The notes under the pieces were generated by a model. It ran no database searches and was not told where the DNA came from. It saw nothing but the letters and a program-made list of their open reading frames with translations. Below, piece by piece: positions 43,193 to 53,515 of a DNA stretch of 64,000 bases; position 1 is the first letter of the stretch, and the number at the start of each line of letters is the position of its first letter. Source of the DNA: [Phialemoniopsis] sp. UDSM-2020 (Eukaryota > Ascomycota > Sordariomycetes > Thyridiales > Thyridiaceae); the NCBI GenBank assembly GCA_018873225.1, contig JAEILZ010000002.1, positions 3,782,001 through 3,846,000 of the forward strand. Direction: 5' to 3'. The position numbers and the translations under genes were made by a program.

Positions 43193-44243
43193 TCAGTCGC
43201 CGGGCCTAGCTCGCTCGGTGGCGACCTTGTCCAGATACTCGGCAATATCTAGCCTCCTAAGCCCAAAACCCACTTCCCAGGCCGTCTTCCCGCCGTTGTT
43301 CTGAATGTGAATATCGGCGCCGTGCTCGACTAGGAACTGGACCATGCGAAGATGGCCGGCCGTGGCGGCATTGTGTAGCGCGGTGCCCTGAACGAAAGCG
43401 TAGTAGGACCCGTGAATGATATCATCATTTGCCGGAATGTCGTTGATGTCTTGGCCATGCTGTAGCAGTACTTCGGCCACATCCACTCGGTTCTCCCCAG
43501 CAGCGCAGTGTAATGCCGACCTGTCGTGGATTTCTGCTCCGTATTCAAGCAGGAGCTCAACACTTTCCACAGGGCAGAACTGCGCAGCAATCTCCAGGGG
43601 CGTCCTCCCGGTTCCGTAACGATTGAGGTTGGGATCGGCCCCATGTGCGAGCAGAAAAGCCACTGCTATAGGGCTTTGCTCGAGAATAGATAAGCTGGAA
43701 ATTCACGTGTCAGTGACAGCAACCAAACATCAGTTACCTGCTCGATTCGGCTGGTTGCTTACCAAAGTGTGTCTCCCATGTGACCCCAACAATGGTTCAC
43801 TTCGAATCCACCCTCCAAAATGGCTTGCAGGACACTGATATCGTGGGTATGCTTGATGTGCCGCACCACATAACTCATAATCTCTGAATATCACACACCC
43901 CAAGTGTAAGTCAGAAGCTAGCACATAGTGCGATAGGGCAGATGTAATGTAGTGCACACCTCTCCATATCTCGCAGCCAGCCTCAACGAGAACGCCAAGA
44001 CAAGCTGCATCTTGGTTCAGGGCGGCATCGTGGACTGCCTTCCACACCCGCATACCAAGCACTCCTTGGCCATTGGGGTCTTCGCGCCACTGTAACATCA
44101 GAGATCTCAGAAGACTTGCATCTCTAGCAGTCACAGCATCTTGCACAGCTTGCTGCCACTCTAGAGGAGCTTCGTGGTTAGCTGATGTTCCGAAAGACAC
44201 TGCCTACCGACGGTAGGGATCGCTACTCACCATCAAAATCCAT
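43193..44243 (-). CDS. Ankyrin-repeat protein
   Basis: Four exons (44243-44231, 44160-43960, 43883-43763, 43694-43193) give about 278 aa. A start inside the second exon region is possible, but the tiny first exon (MDFD) spliced through a perfect GCTAAC branch site to CTCTAG gives the family-like beginning MDFDEWQQAVQDAV. Ankyrin repeats follow: AVHDAALNQDAACLGVLVEAGCEI, AVAFLLAHGADPNLNRYGTGRTPLEIAA, VESVELLLEYGAEIHDRSALHCAA, VDVAEVLLQHG, TALHNAATAGHLRMVQFLVEHGADIHIQNNGGKTAWEVG. The protein is soluble with no other domain. Ankyrin stacks bind partner proteins; the partner is unknown. Such stand-alone ankyrin genes are common in accessory regions of fungal genomes. Confidence 0.85.
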
Positions 44244-44538
44244 CTCACGTTTTGCTTGACGGTCTGGTGTCTGTTCTAGTATTACAACCGGCCCTACATT
44301 GAAGTATCGAGAGGTTGACCACATCGAACATAGATCAGCATCATGATTATCTTTGGAAAAGTAAGGTCAAAGTGGGCGGCGACGAGAGCCCCGCCCCCTC
44401 TTCGCATTCGCAACAGGCAACAGGGGTCCTGGTTACGCAATTCGTCATTGGTTTAGTAACCTTGGAATGAGAGCATCAATTTTCAACCTCAGAGATAAGA
44501 AGTACAGACAATTCTTAAAAAAAACTGTTTCGTCGCTG

Positions 44539-45498
44539 TCACTCCTCATGGAATACCAGACACCGTACCTCAATACTCTGTCGTGCTGGTGTCCCTTTTG
44601 GTGTTTGCGGATCGACAAAAGCGGTGTGCGGCGAGAGACCGGCAATCCCAGGCTTTCCACGCGGTTGCCCTTCACTCAATGAGTCGAAACACTTGATGAA
44701 CATGACCTCTTCAGGAGTCATGTCCTTGACGTAGTAAAGTTTGTGCTTGTCGTTATGAAGTATGCCGTAGGTTTCTCCTGTGTTCGCCTCACAGTCAGTA
44801 GATGCTACGAGGTGTTGTTATCTTCAATGACTATGCGTACCTATGGCCTCATAGCCTTCGGTCGATCTTGCTAGAGCCGGGTCGGGTAGAACTTCTTTCC
44901 CTCGGTCATCGTCATCTTGCACTCTATCCCTCTTCGGATACAGCAGCTTCACGGCAATCAAGTCCTCTGGAGACGTCGACCGCCAATCGACCACTGCAAG
45001 AGGGAAGTCTGTAGCCGGATGAGAAATCGGCCTCCAGACGTTAATGAGTTGATGACGGCGTTTGAGGAGGCCATCCGCTTCGGAAGCGGGAACATGTCTC
45101 CTCACACGAGTCTCGGTGGCCTTGGGCGTCTGATCCACATGAACTTGTTGAACAGGCTGCCTTGCAGCACCTGGATCGTTCCTCCGAATCGTGTGGTCGA
45201 AAATTACGACCTTGCTGACTCTAGGGAGCTTCTCGCGCAGAAGAGCCTCCACCTCGGCATAGTAGCCTGTCCTTACTGCCTGCTCGTCGGTGAACAACTT
45301 TTCTTTGGCAGGAGCCGTGTACACCGCGAATCCAGAGACATCGGTCCCGAAAGCATCCGGCGTGTCGCGAATGTTGGCCACTGGTAGTGTGCGCTCGAGA
45401 CGAGCGTATGACGTGACGTCGGTATCGACTTTGCTCCATACGTCGGCAGCATCGACGATCGTTGAGGGATCGACGTATTTGAAGACAGAAGTAGTCAT
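44539..45498 (-). CDS. AsaB/CmcJ-like oxygenase family protein
   Basis: Exons 45498-44841 and 44777-44539 give about 298 aa. The ATG at 45498 is chosen because TTSVFKYVDPST is the family-like N-terminus; the frame extends further up without homology. Recognisable blocks are TGYYAEVEALLREKL, VVIFDHTIRR, VHVDQTP, INVWRPISHPATDFPLAVVDWRS, GILHNDKHKLYYVKDMTPEEVMFIKCFDS and HTAFVDPQTP, and the protein ends soon after RQSIEVRCLVFHEE. These match the fungal family that includes AsaB, CmcJ-like cephem methoxylase subunit relatives and the Fe(II)/2-oxoglutarate GA4 desaturase. The HVD element could supply metal ligands. Many members act in secondary metabolism. No cluster core enzyme is adjacent, so the role is open. 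Confidence 0.82.
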
Positions 45499-46505
45499 GT
45501 TGTGCTTGATTCCTGTAAGCTTCTTTACTTGTTCAGTGACGATGTATCTGCCTGCAGAGCTGCTTGACTGGAATGGAGACGTGAAGACACTTTTGCACAT
45601 CACGCAATCATTGATTAGTAATTGCAACTAGAGAACCCCGCATCTCGGCGCTGTGAAACCTCAACTGACTGACACGAGCATTCACACTGGAAGTAGTGAA
45701 GTTCAACGAAATTTCAAGCTGTCAGTGATTATTCTATAGCTTGCTCCATTCTTGCATGCCATTGAAACGTGCTCAAGGCTGAGTGTAGTGTCGCTTACGC
45801 AGTCAGCCCGGCACTGATTCGATATCACCGAGATTGTATAGAAAGCCGATTAACCAATCATGCAGAAGGTGAATTGTGAATGTAGAGATCTAGGAAGAAT
45901 TTACAGAGGTCACAATCGAGTTGGAATGACACATTGTGACAATGAGTCTTCGATGATCGCTGGCCAGATTCCGAGACTTGACGCCCGCCAACGTGATATC
46001 AACAAATCTAACCATAATATGATCTTTGTCTCAACTTGATATCTGTAGAGATCGTGAAGCCATCTGAGAACACACAATTCACTAATTATCCAAGTGGTTC
46101 ACTTTCATAGTTGTTAGCAACGTGACACGACAATGTGCGCTCCATACATTGTCCGTAGTCAGGCGTGTCCCGGGTTATCGTCGCCTTGAACGGGGGCCCT
46201 ACCTGAAGCATAAGCGATTCAACATGATGCAGTCCTAAATGAAAAGGAATGAGGCATTTCAGCTCAGAGGATCCGAGATTCCGTCTGTCCCGAAGCAGGT
46301 GTGGTTCGTACGGGCTGATCCACGGCGCTTCCGAAACACGGAATACCACCATGCAATTATTACCCCAGCAGAAGCGGAGGCAGAAACGCCGGGCGGCTAC
46401 AGTGTCCCGTAGACTATATAAATTCGATCGCACTCCCGCTCCGTAGCTCCTCCCTGGCCAAGAGCATCACACTCGCGTAACCAGTCTTTCTCACAGCCGG
46501 AAACA
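45499..46505. other. Divergent promoter region, oxygenase and Cip1-like genes
   Basis: This 1 kb lies between head-to-head starts at 45498 and 46506. It is AT-rich around 45700-46080. A TATA element for the rightward gene is listed separately. No gene was seen. Confidence 0.45.
46415..46422 (+). promoter_or_regulatory. TATA box of the Cip1-like gene
   Basis: TATATAAA lies 84 bases before the ATG at 46506, followed by a pyrimidine-rich leader, a standard layout for an inducible fungal secreted-protein gene. Confidence 0.6.
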
Positions 46506-47276
46506 ATGCTTCGTCAATTGGCTCTGTTTGCCCTCGCCCTCGCGCCGTTCTCGGTTGCGCAAGTCTCGGAGGACTTTGAAAGCGGATGGGACGAGTCGGC
46601 GTGGCCCACCTATGCCGCCGACTGCAATCAGGGAGGCAAAGTCACCTTGGACAGCTCCACTGCCCACAGCGGCAAGAACTCCATGAGGGTCGACGGAGCC
46701 GGAGGCTACTGTGGACACATCTTCTTCGGCACAACCAAGGTGCCAAGCGGCGACGTCTATGTGAGGGCCTGGGTGTAAGTCTATAATGATCTGGCGGAAT
46801 GCAAATGGGAACTCAATACTGATGCTCCACATAGAAAGGCGTCAAAGGCCCTGACGGACTCTCACGTGTCTTTCATCACCATGCCCGACTCTGCACAAGG
46901 AAGCAAGAAGCATCTCAGAATCGGTGGCCAGAGCAAGATTCTGATGTACAACCGCGAGTCTGATGACGCCACTCTTCCCGATCTTTCCCCGCAAGGGATT
47001 GCCGCTTCCACGGCCCTGCCAACCGGCTCCTGGCAGTGCTTCGAATACCACCTGGGCACTGACGGCACCATAGAGACCTGGTTGAATGGTAACGCTGTTG
47101 CGGGCCTCACTAGCAAGGCCGGGACTGCCAACCCCAACGCAGCCCAATGGCAGAGGAGCAGCGTCAAGCCCAAGGTCACGGCTATCTACTTTGGCTGGGA
47201 GTCGTATGGCGGGGACACAAACACCTTCTGGTATGACGACATTTCTGTCAGCTCAACTCGCGTGGGATGCACTTGA
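46506..47276 (+). CDS. cip1: Cip1-like secreted protein without cellulose-binding module
   Basis: Exons 46506-46774 and 46835-47276 give about 236 aa. A signal peptide (LALFALALAPFSVAQ) precedes VSEDFESGWDESAWP. The mature protein then follows the Trichoderma reesei Cip1 core closely: CNQGG, YCGHIFFGTTKVPSGDVYVRAW, FITMPDSAQG, KHLRIGGQS, YNRESDDATLPDLSPQGIA, CFEYHLGTDGTIETWLNG, and finally WYDDISVSSTRVGC. Cip1 is a cellulose-induced beta-jelly-roll protein related to polysaccharide lyases and accompanies cellulases. Here the protein stops right after RVGCT, so the linker and C-terminal CBM1 of the T. reesei protein are absent. All the core cysteines I recognise are kept. Confidence 0.9.
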
Positions 47277-47732
47277 TCTTGGAAAAGCGCCGTGGAAATT
47301 CCCGCATCCTGCCGTTCTGGTCCAGAAAAATACCATATTGCATATTAGCCTAAATTAGGGGAAGATCGACAGGGCAATCTCAGCCCTGGCAACTTTGAAC
47401 ACATGATACGTGCTCCCATTCGTGCATACTACCCGGCTTATTACTTCAAGTTGTATTTAATATATCTCGCATACGTGTGTGGCGGAGGCTTCCGTGGCCA
47501 CCGCTCCTCAGATGTACCGTACCAGATCCAGAACAACACGGAACCATGATCGACGAGTGAGCCGCAAATGCAACTGCCCAGGAAGCTTAAATCGTTCAGC
47601 GGTATGATTACATACGCACCTTCAGTCGTGTTGCTATTCTGAGAACTAGCTATCTTCTATGTAGTGATGCATGTGCCAGACGCTTGTGTGCGCTTTGCTT
47701 AAGAACAGCGCAACCTAGCCCGAGCCTACTGT
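47277..47732. other. Intergenic region between Cip1-like and OYE genes (convergent)
   Basis: Two genes converge here, so the region should hold both 3' ends. It is AT-rich near 47450-47470. No gene was seen. Confidence 0.45.
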
Positions 47733-48851
47733 TTAGACACCACTGAGAGTGGGGGTCCATTCTTGGCTCCTCAAATATTCCTGGCTAAAAGGGTAGTCGG
47801 TATATCCTTTACTTTGAACCGGTGTGTAGAAAGTCGACCGATCGTAAGGATTTGGCGCGAGTCCATGACAAAGCCGAAAGACGAGATCAGGGGTGGACAC
47901 AAAGTAGCGTCCAAAGGCAACCAGAGTGTCGGTCTCCTTGTACTCTTGATCAATTGCTCTAACCGCAGAGTTTGCATCAAATCCGCCAGCCACTATCACC
48001 GGAGACTGATTCTTCCAGATGTCGAATGCGAATTCTAGCCCTTCAACCTTTTCGCAGTCGATGTTGTTGATGACCCTTGATTCAATCAGATGGAGGTAGG
48101 CCAACTGGATCGTCTTGAGCTCTTGCACGATGTAGGAGAACTGTGCTGTGGCGAGCCCCGTCTCCATCTTCATGCCTTGAAATGTAGACCAGGGGCTAAG
48201 TCTAACGGCTACTCTGTCGCTTCCGATCGCATTTACGACGGCCTTTGTGATCTCCAGGAGAAAACGAGCCCGGTTCTCGATGGAGCCACCCCATTTGTCG
48301 GTCCTGACATTGCAAGTGTCTTGGATGAACTGGTCAATCAGATAGCCATTCGCACCATGTAGCTCAATGCCGTCAAATCCTGCAGCCATTGCGTTCTCAG
48401 CAGCAGCTGTGAAGTACTGAATGCACTCCAGAATACCATCCTCCGTCATCTCTTGAGGCACCGGGGAACCCTTGTTCATGGGAACGGGACTCGGACTGTA
48501 AAGAGGATATCCCTCCTTGGCGCCGGCTCGCCCAGGAGCACATAGCTGGCAGTAGATGAAACTGCCCTTTGAGTGAATGGCATCCGTGATCTTTCGCCAT
48601 CCGTCAATTTGCTCTTTCGACCAAAGCCCCGGCGAGTGCTCCCCTCCAGTATGCTTGGGGGAGGGATAAGTTGCCTCAGCAATGATGAGTGTACCCGGTG
48701 CGCTGGCCCTCTGTGTGTAGTATTCCAAGGAGTTGGGCAATGGGACGTGGTTCTCATCAGCTCGGAACCGAGTCAATGGGGCCATCACAACTCGGTGCTG
48801 GAGGCTGACGCGCCCAACCTTGATAGGTTGAAAGAGCTTGGTATCGGTCAT
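47733..48851 (-). CDS. Old Yellow Enzyme (NADH:flavin oxidoreductase)
   Basis: A single exon, taken from the ATG at 48851 (TDTKLFQPIKVGRVSLQHRVVMAPLTRFRA), gives 372 aa, normal for the family; the frame runs on upstream to 48932 without homology. It is a TIM-barrel FMN enzyme. MAPLTR marks the FMN site, GIELHGANGYLIDQF carries the substrate-binding His and Asn pair, DKWGGSIENRARF is the conserved flavin loop, and VIVAGGF and VAFGRYFVSTPDL bind the phosphate end of FMN. The loop that is normally QLWALGR or QLWHVGR reads QLCAPGR, losing the usual Trp. The enzyme likely reduces activated alkenes with NAD(P)H. There is no adjacent biosynthetic core gene. Confidence 0.92.
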   Translation of the reverse strand: MTDTKLFQPIKVGRVSLQHRVVMAPLTRFRADENHVPLPNSLEYYTQRASAPGTLIIAEATYPSPKHTGGEHSPGLWSKEQIDGWRKITDAIHSKGSFIYCQLCAPGRAGAKEGYPLYSPSPVPMNKGSPVPQEMTEDGILECIQYFTAAAENAMAAGFDGIELHGANGYLIDQFIQDTCNVRTDKWGGSIENRARFLLEITKAVVNAIGSDRVAVRLSPWSTFQGMKMETGLATAQFSYIVQELKTIQLAYLHLIESRVINNIDCEKVEGLEFAFDIWKNQSPVIVAGGFDANSAVRAIDQEYKETDTLVAFGRYFVSTPDLVFRLCHGLAPNPYDRSTFYTPVQSKGYTDYPFSQEYLRSQEWTPTLSGV

Positions 48852-49542
48852 GTTCAGTATGTAAAGGAAAATTCGTCGATGTCTTGGAGTAGATGGCTCA
48901 CGAAACTTAAACTGAGTTATTAGAAGTTGCATCCGAAGTCATTATGTAGTCGAACCTCAACTCCGTGAGATTGCGAACTGCGATGCAATGCATATGTACC
49001 CACATCTGTCCTACACTACTGCCTCCAAATCCTATCATGGAAACACAAAGATTGGAGCCTGGTTGATAATCATGCAGGTTTAGTCCGCTACACCTTGATA
49101 ATGGCCCCCTAAGTGGAGTGGGTGGTTGTACGTAATGACTCCAGTATGCGCCTAAGGCGTCTATAAAAGAGGCCGCTCCCCCTCTCCTCTCCCTTCCTCT
49201 ATCACTTATTTTGCTTACACAAAAGCATAGCAATGCTTTGCTGACCAATACTAATTAACAAGCACAAGATATCCTTGACTAATGCCACCTCGGTTGCTTT
49301 TGGGCGTTATTCTGTACTTTCAATGGCGGTTGGGGTCGTTATGATTACACTACTCCAACAGGATAAACCTTGCTCCGGAACATGTTGAACTTGCACACAC
49401 AATTCTGAGGGCTGTGCACAGTGACATTATAGGATTGTAGAAAAGAAGAATACAGCAAAAGCGAAACAGTTACCACTGTTTAGATATTGTCCTTTGCTCA
49501 AAAAGCACAGGCTTATGATAGTTACTGTAGACTACAAGTATT
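48852..49542. other. Intergenic region upstream of OYE
   Basis: This is 0.7 kb. A rightward TATAAAAG at 49162-49169 with a CT-rich leader looks like a core promoter but has no rightward gene after it. Otherwise nothing is recognised. Confidence 0.4.
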
Positions 49543-52186
49543 CTAGATATGTTGGGCATCCTCGACTATCAGAAGTTCACGATATCTTCTCAAGCTTTCT
49601 CCAATGACATTTATGAACCGCCACTGCGTATTGCTCTTGAAGAAATGCGCCCAGATCTTGAGCACAGCAAGACTAAGCCCCTTGGGATCGAGACTCTGAT
49701 CGGCGTCATCTTCATCGAAGTCCACAACGGAGAATGCCTCTTCCACGATGCATCGTACCCAATGCAGCATGCGGTCTTCGCTGGCTAAAAAGATGTAAGC
49801 GGGACATTCCAATGACCAAAGTTGAATCTCTAGGAAGTCACTTACCATTCAGAGCGACGGAGTCCACCGAGCGGTGTAGTGATGCTAGCCACTTGCTAAG
49901 CAGTACCGCACATTCAAGACCCGATAGTGAGTGCCGTACACTCCAAAAGAAGGCTTGACTACGGGCCACGCGATCAACTCCCAGTCTGACCGGAACGCTC
50001 AGAGCATGTGCAGCATATAGAAGTGCGGAGATTACCCCATCGCTCCTTTCTATATCAGGACAGCGAATGAGAGCTTTTGCTATTTGTTCAGGATCCCTAG
50101 ACTCTAGGTGACGATGGGGGCCTATGTTGAGGTAAATCCGGACGTAAGCAAGTCCAAGAAGGGAACTCGAAGTGAATGGAATGGGTCCATTGTCGTTGTT
50201 GGGGTCAAGGCTCGATTCAGGAGCCTGTTGCCAACTCGTAGTCCATGATCGAAGTCCTCGACTAGATACACCAGGGTATTAGTTACGTACTCCACGTTGG
50301 CAACGCCAATCTGAAAAGGGAATCATACTCAAGTTTCTGCAGCTCCTCAGGTGGCAGTGCTGCGCATTGGTCCATGATAGGTAACGACAAGTCCCGGACA
50401 ATGTAAATCCGTTGCAAAAGACCGTGGAGCAGGATGTAATTGCCCATCGGTGACGGGACAGGATCTAGTGAGCAGTTGCCTTCGCGGAGAAGACGTGATA
50501 AGGCCTCTTGAAACAAGAGCTGTGGCTTCTTTGTCTCGCTCCGAGCAACTTGCCAAGCATGTGCGTTTGGTGCTCTCCATTCCTTTGTATGACAAGGCAA
50601 TCGAAGGTGAATTTCGTTGCTGCGCAGGGGTGGGTACACATTGTACGCAATGCTGTGGGTGTGCGTGAAGGAGAAGACGATGAGCTTTGCTCTTCGCACC
50701 GACTCCTGACGGACCCAGGCCAGCCACCTCGTATGCAGCGGTGTTTGGTCCAAATCAAAATCTGTTTGACCAGGATCTTCCTCTAGGCCAATGTCTCGGA
50801 GTACCTGAATTAGTAGGCTTTGCAACGCGAAGGCTTCCTGTACAAGATACTGCTTCATCTCCCAAGTCGCGTATGCCATGAGGTTGATAAGAGCACGAAC
50901 AGTGTCGATTGGTTCCCACAAACCACATATGGTCCTGGCTTCGCCGGACTCGTCGTGTCCTTGTCGTCTTTGTGGAGATCTATTATGGATATTGAGATGG
51001 CTGGCCGTCTTGGGTCCGAATCTGCCAGCCTCTTGGCGCAACCTCTCGAATGCGATAACTTTGCCGGCATGAAAAAGGCGCTCCGCATTGCGATGCTCGA
51101 AGCAATACTGTGCGCCTATGGTTGCGACTGATAGAACGAGCTCCAGCGGGCTGTCAAAGACGGGCCATGTTTGCACGTGCATGAAGACCATGTGGGAATG
51201 GAAGCCTTCAAAGTAACTGGTGATGTACCGCGTCAAGGCGTGACGCGATGGTAGACGAAAGTCAGGATCTAGTAGACTGCGGAAACTTTGTAATGATTGT
51301 ATCAACCGGGCCCGCTGTTCCTCAGTAATCTTGAATTGAGGCGGCGTGACTTCGTGGGTTGGTCCATCTAGACAGTCATCGTAGGAATTTAGCAGTTAAC
51401 CAGTATCATTTTCATGACAGACATGCCCATACCTTGATCTGATGGGTTGCCCGGCGGCCTGTCTCCAACAGGGGCTGAGGGTAGCCATGAGTTAAAGGGC
51501 GTCCCAGGGCGAGTTCCATGTGATCCGACATTGGCAGAGGCGGTTTCACTCGTCTCTGGCTCAACAAAGTCTGGGCCTTGCAGATATGGGCTCCATTCGG
51601 CCGGTAGCCCGATCCCGTCGAGAAAACCGGCAAATTCCCAGAATTGATGAAAGTTATCATTGATAACGTGGCCTACAAGAATGAGCAGAGACTCCAAGAC
51701 AATCCGATCTGACCAACGTACCGTAGTCAAACATTGGCTGTGGCACCATGAGCTGGTGTTGGTCGTATGGCTGCGGCTCGGGGCCCGGTCCTTCCTCAGG
51801 GACAATTGGCGGCCCTGGGTGTTCCGTCCAGACTGGGCTCTGGTCTAGTCCAGAAAGAGATTCGATAGGAACGGCCGCCGGCACAGGCCCGGGTGTCGGC
51901 TGCTCCTCAGCTTCCCCATTGTGGGACGAAATACGATGATGTCTCGTAAGGAGATCGCGGCGGGTGAATGCAGCCCCACAGACACACACGAAAGGCTTCT
52001 CCTTGGTATCTGCCGTGCCGATACGTAAGTCTTACCACTTGCTTTGCCAGATAAGGGCGGGGAACACTAACGAGTGCGCACATGTCGGCCAAGATGCTCG
52101 GAGCGTTTGAACACCCTTGTGCAATGGGGGCAGATATGGGGAGTGCCCCGACGTCGCTTGCGAGGACGCTCTCCCTCGGGGTCCAT
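49543..52186 (-). CDS. C2H2 zinc-finger transcription factor with fungal_trans domain
   Basis: Six exons are proposed (52186-52072, 52009-51722, 51672-51433, 51367-50287, 50234-49846, 49784-49543), for about 784 aa. The N-terminus has a basic RPRKRRRG stretch and two C2H2 fingers: CPHCTRVFKRSEHLGRHVRTH and CVCGAAFTRRDLLTRHHRISSH, split by the first intron. A Pro-rich linker follows. The fungal-specific transcription factor domain includes RYITSYFEGFHSHMVFMHVQTW and LLGLAYVRIYLNIGPHRHLESRDP, and the last conserved stretch is LSLAVLKIWAHFF. The fourth intron border is the least certain: a 52 bp intron (50286-50235) is the only choice I found that keeps WQQAPES in frame. It is the likely regulator of the SDR-amidase-ADH-deacetylase group to its right. 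Confidence 0.85.
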
Positions 52187-52513
52187 CGTCCTTGGAGTTG
52201 GAGGTGTTGTCAAGGAGAGAGAGTTGGAGACCTGGATTCATATTTGGAGGACGTTTTCAAGTGGAGAGCTTAGGAATGACGCTAGTTTGGGGTCATTACG
52301 ATTGCATGTGGAGATATTCATGACTAATGACTAGCTAGTGGCTCGATGCCGATCTAGGGCGACGATAAGCTGAAGATGATGGGGTCGCATGTGGGAGTGC
52401 TTCACATGCCGCGCACACAAGGACCAAGCAGTGTACTCGTCTCGAATCGTTAGGTCACAATACGCTCCGAGAAGGTCCTGTATATACAGCCTTACCAAGT
52501 AAATTTGGAAACC
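52187..52513. promoter_or_regulatory. Divergent promoter, C2H2 regulator and SDR
   Basis: The 327 bp between starts at 52186 and 52514 serve both genes. They contain a CGATAA GATA-type site at 52363-52368 and a 12 bp palindrome CTGTATATACAG at 52478-52489 whose centre may be the SDR TATA box. Confidence 0.5.
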
Positions 52514-53428
52514 ATGAATTCCATTTTATCAAAACTGCCCGGTGTGGCCCTGATCACTGGCGCTGGAGGCACTGGTAAGCCGACATCTGTCGGGAAACTC
52601 CATTATCCTGTAATTCTTAAGTGTTAAGACAATGTCTAGGTATCGGTGCGGCTGTCGCAAGAGGCTTTGCTCATAGAGGCTGTTCCCGGTTTGCTATCAC
52701 AGATGTGAAACCAGAGACGTTGCTTCAGACAAGGGACGCGATATTAGCTATCAAGCCAGATGCAGCCGTGTTTGCACATCCGGGAGACGTATCGGACGAG
52801 GGAAACGTAGACTCTTTTGTAACCGAGATATCGCAGCGGTTCGGGCGCCTAGACTATGCAGTTAACTGTGCTGGCATTTTGGGTCCCGACCTCAGGTCGA
52901 CAGAAACGGATACCGCAACCTTCGACAAGATCACGCGCGTGAACTACCGGGGCTCTTGGTTGTGTTCACGAGCCGCTCTGAGGTTGATGATCAACCAGGA
53001 ACCGCTATCAGCACATCCGGAGCAGAGGGGGGCGATTGTAAACATCGCAAGTCAGCTTGGCATTGTTGCACGCCCTGGAGCTGGTGGGTTTCCATAATCC
53101 TTGAGGAGAAGACTTTTCCTGACGAAATCTAGCCGCGTACTGCGCCTCGAAAGCAGCCATCATTCACATGACCCGCTCCGATGCTATTGACTACTCCAAG
53201 GATCAAATCAGAATCAACTGCGTCTGTCCGGGAGTCATAGAGTCGCCGATGACAACCGGCACCCCGGAGGTTACAGAGAGATTGCGTCCGGCTATCGAGA
53301 TTGCACCCATGAAGCGTATGGGAAGGCCGGACGAGGTTGCCAATGCGGTGTTATTCCTATGCTCTGGCCAAGCATCATTCGTTCAAGGGCATTCACTGGT
53401 TGTTGACGGAGGATACACAATTAATTAG
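52514..53428 (+). CDS. Short-chain dehydrogenase/reductase
   Basis: Exons 52514-52574, 52640-53083 and 53133-53428 give about 266 aa, typical of classical SDRs. The cofactor motif reads TGAGGTGIG across the first intron. NCAG is the structural motif, and IVNIASQLG has the catalytic Ser region. After the second intron, AAYCASKAA supplies the catalytic Tyr and Lys (YxxxK). DVSDEGNVD and CVCPGVIESPM are further SDR landmarks, and the C-terminus VVDGGYTIN is typical. It is NAD(P)-dependent; Asp after the third strand (AITDVKP) favours NAD. The gene is convergent with the amidase, the stops lying under 90 bp apart. It probably oxidises a hydroxyl intermediate of the local pathway. Confidence 0.93.
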
Positions 53429-53515
53429 ACAGTTAATCAAAGTCTACGCCATTTCATCTGTTCCCGATGATCTGAATCCTGACATGTTCAACTTTTTAAG
53501 ATGCTATTTATACTA

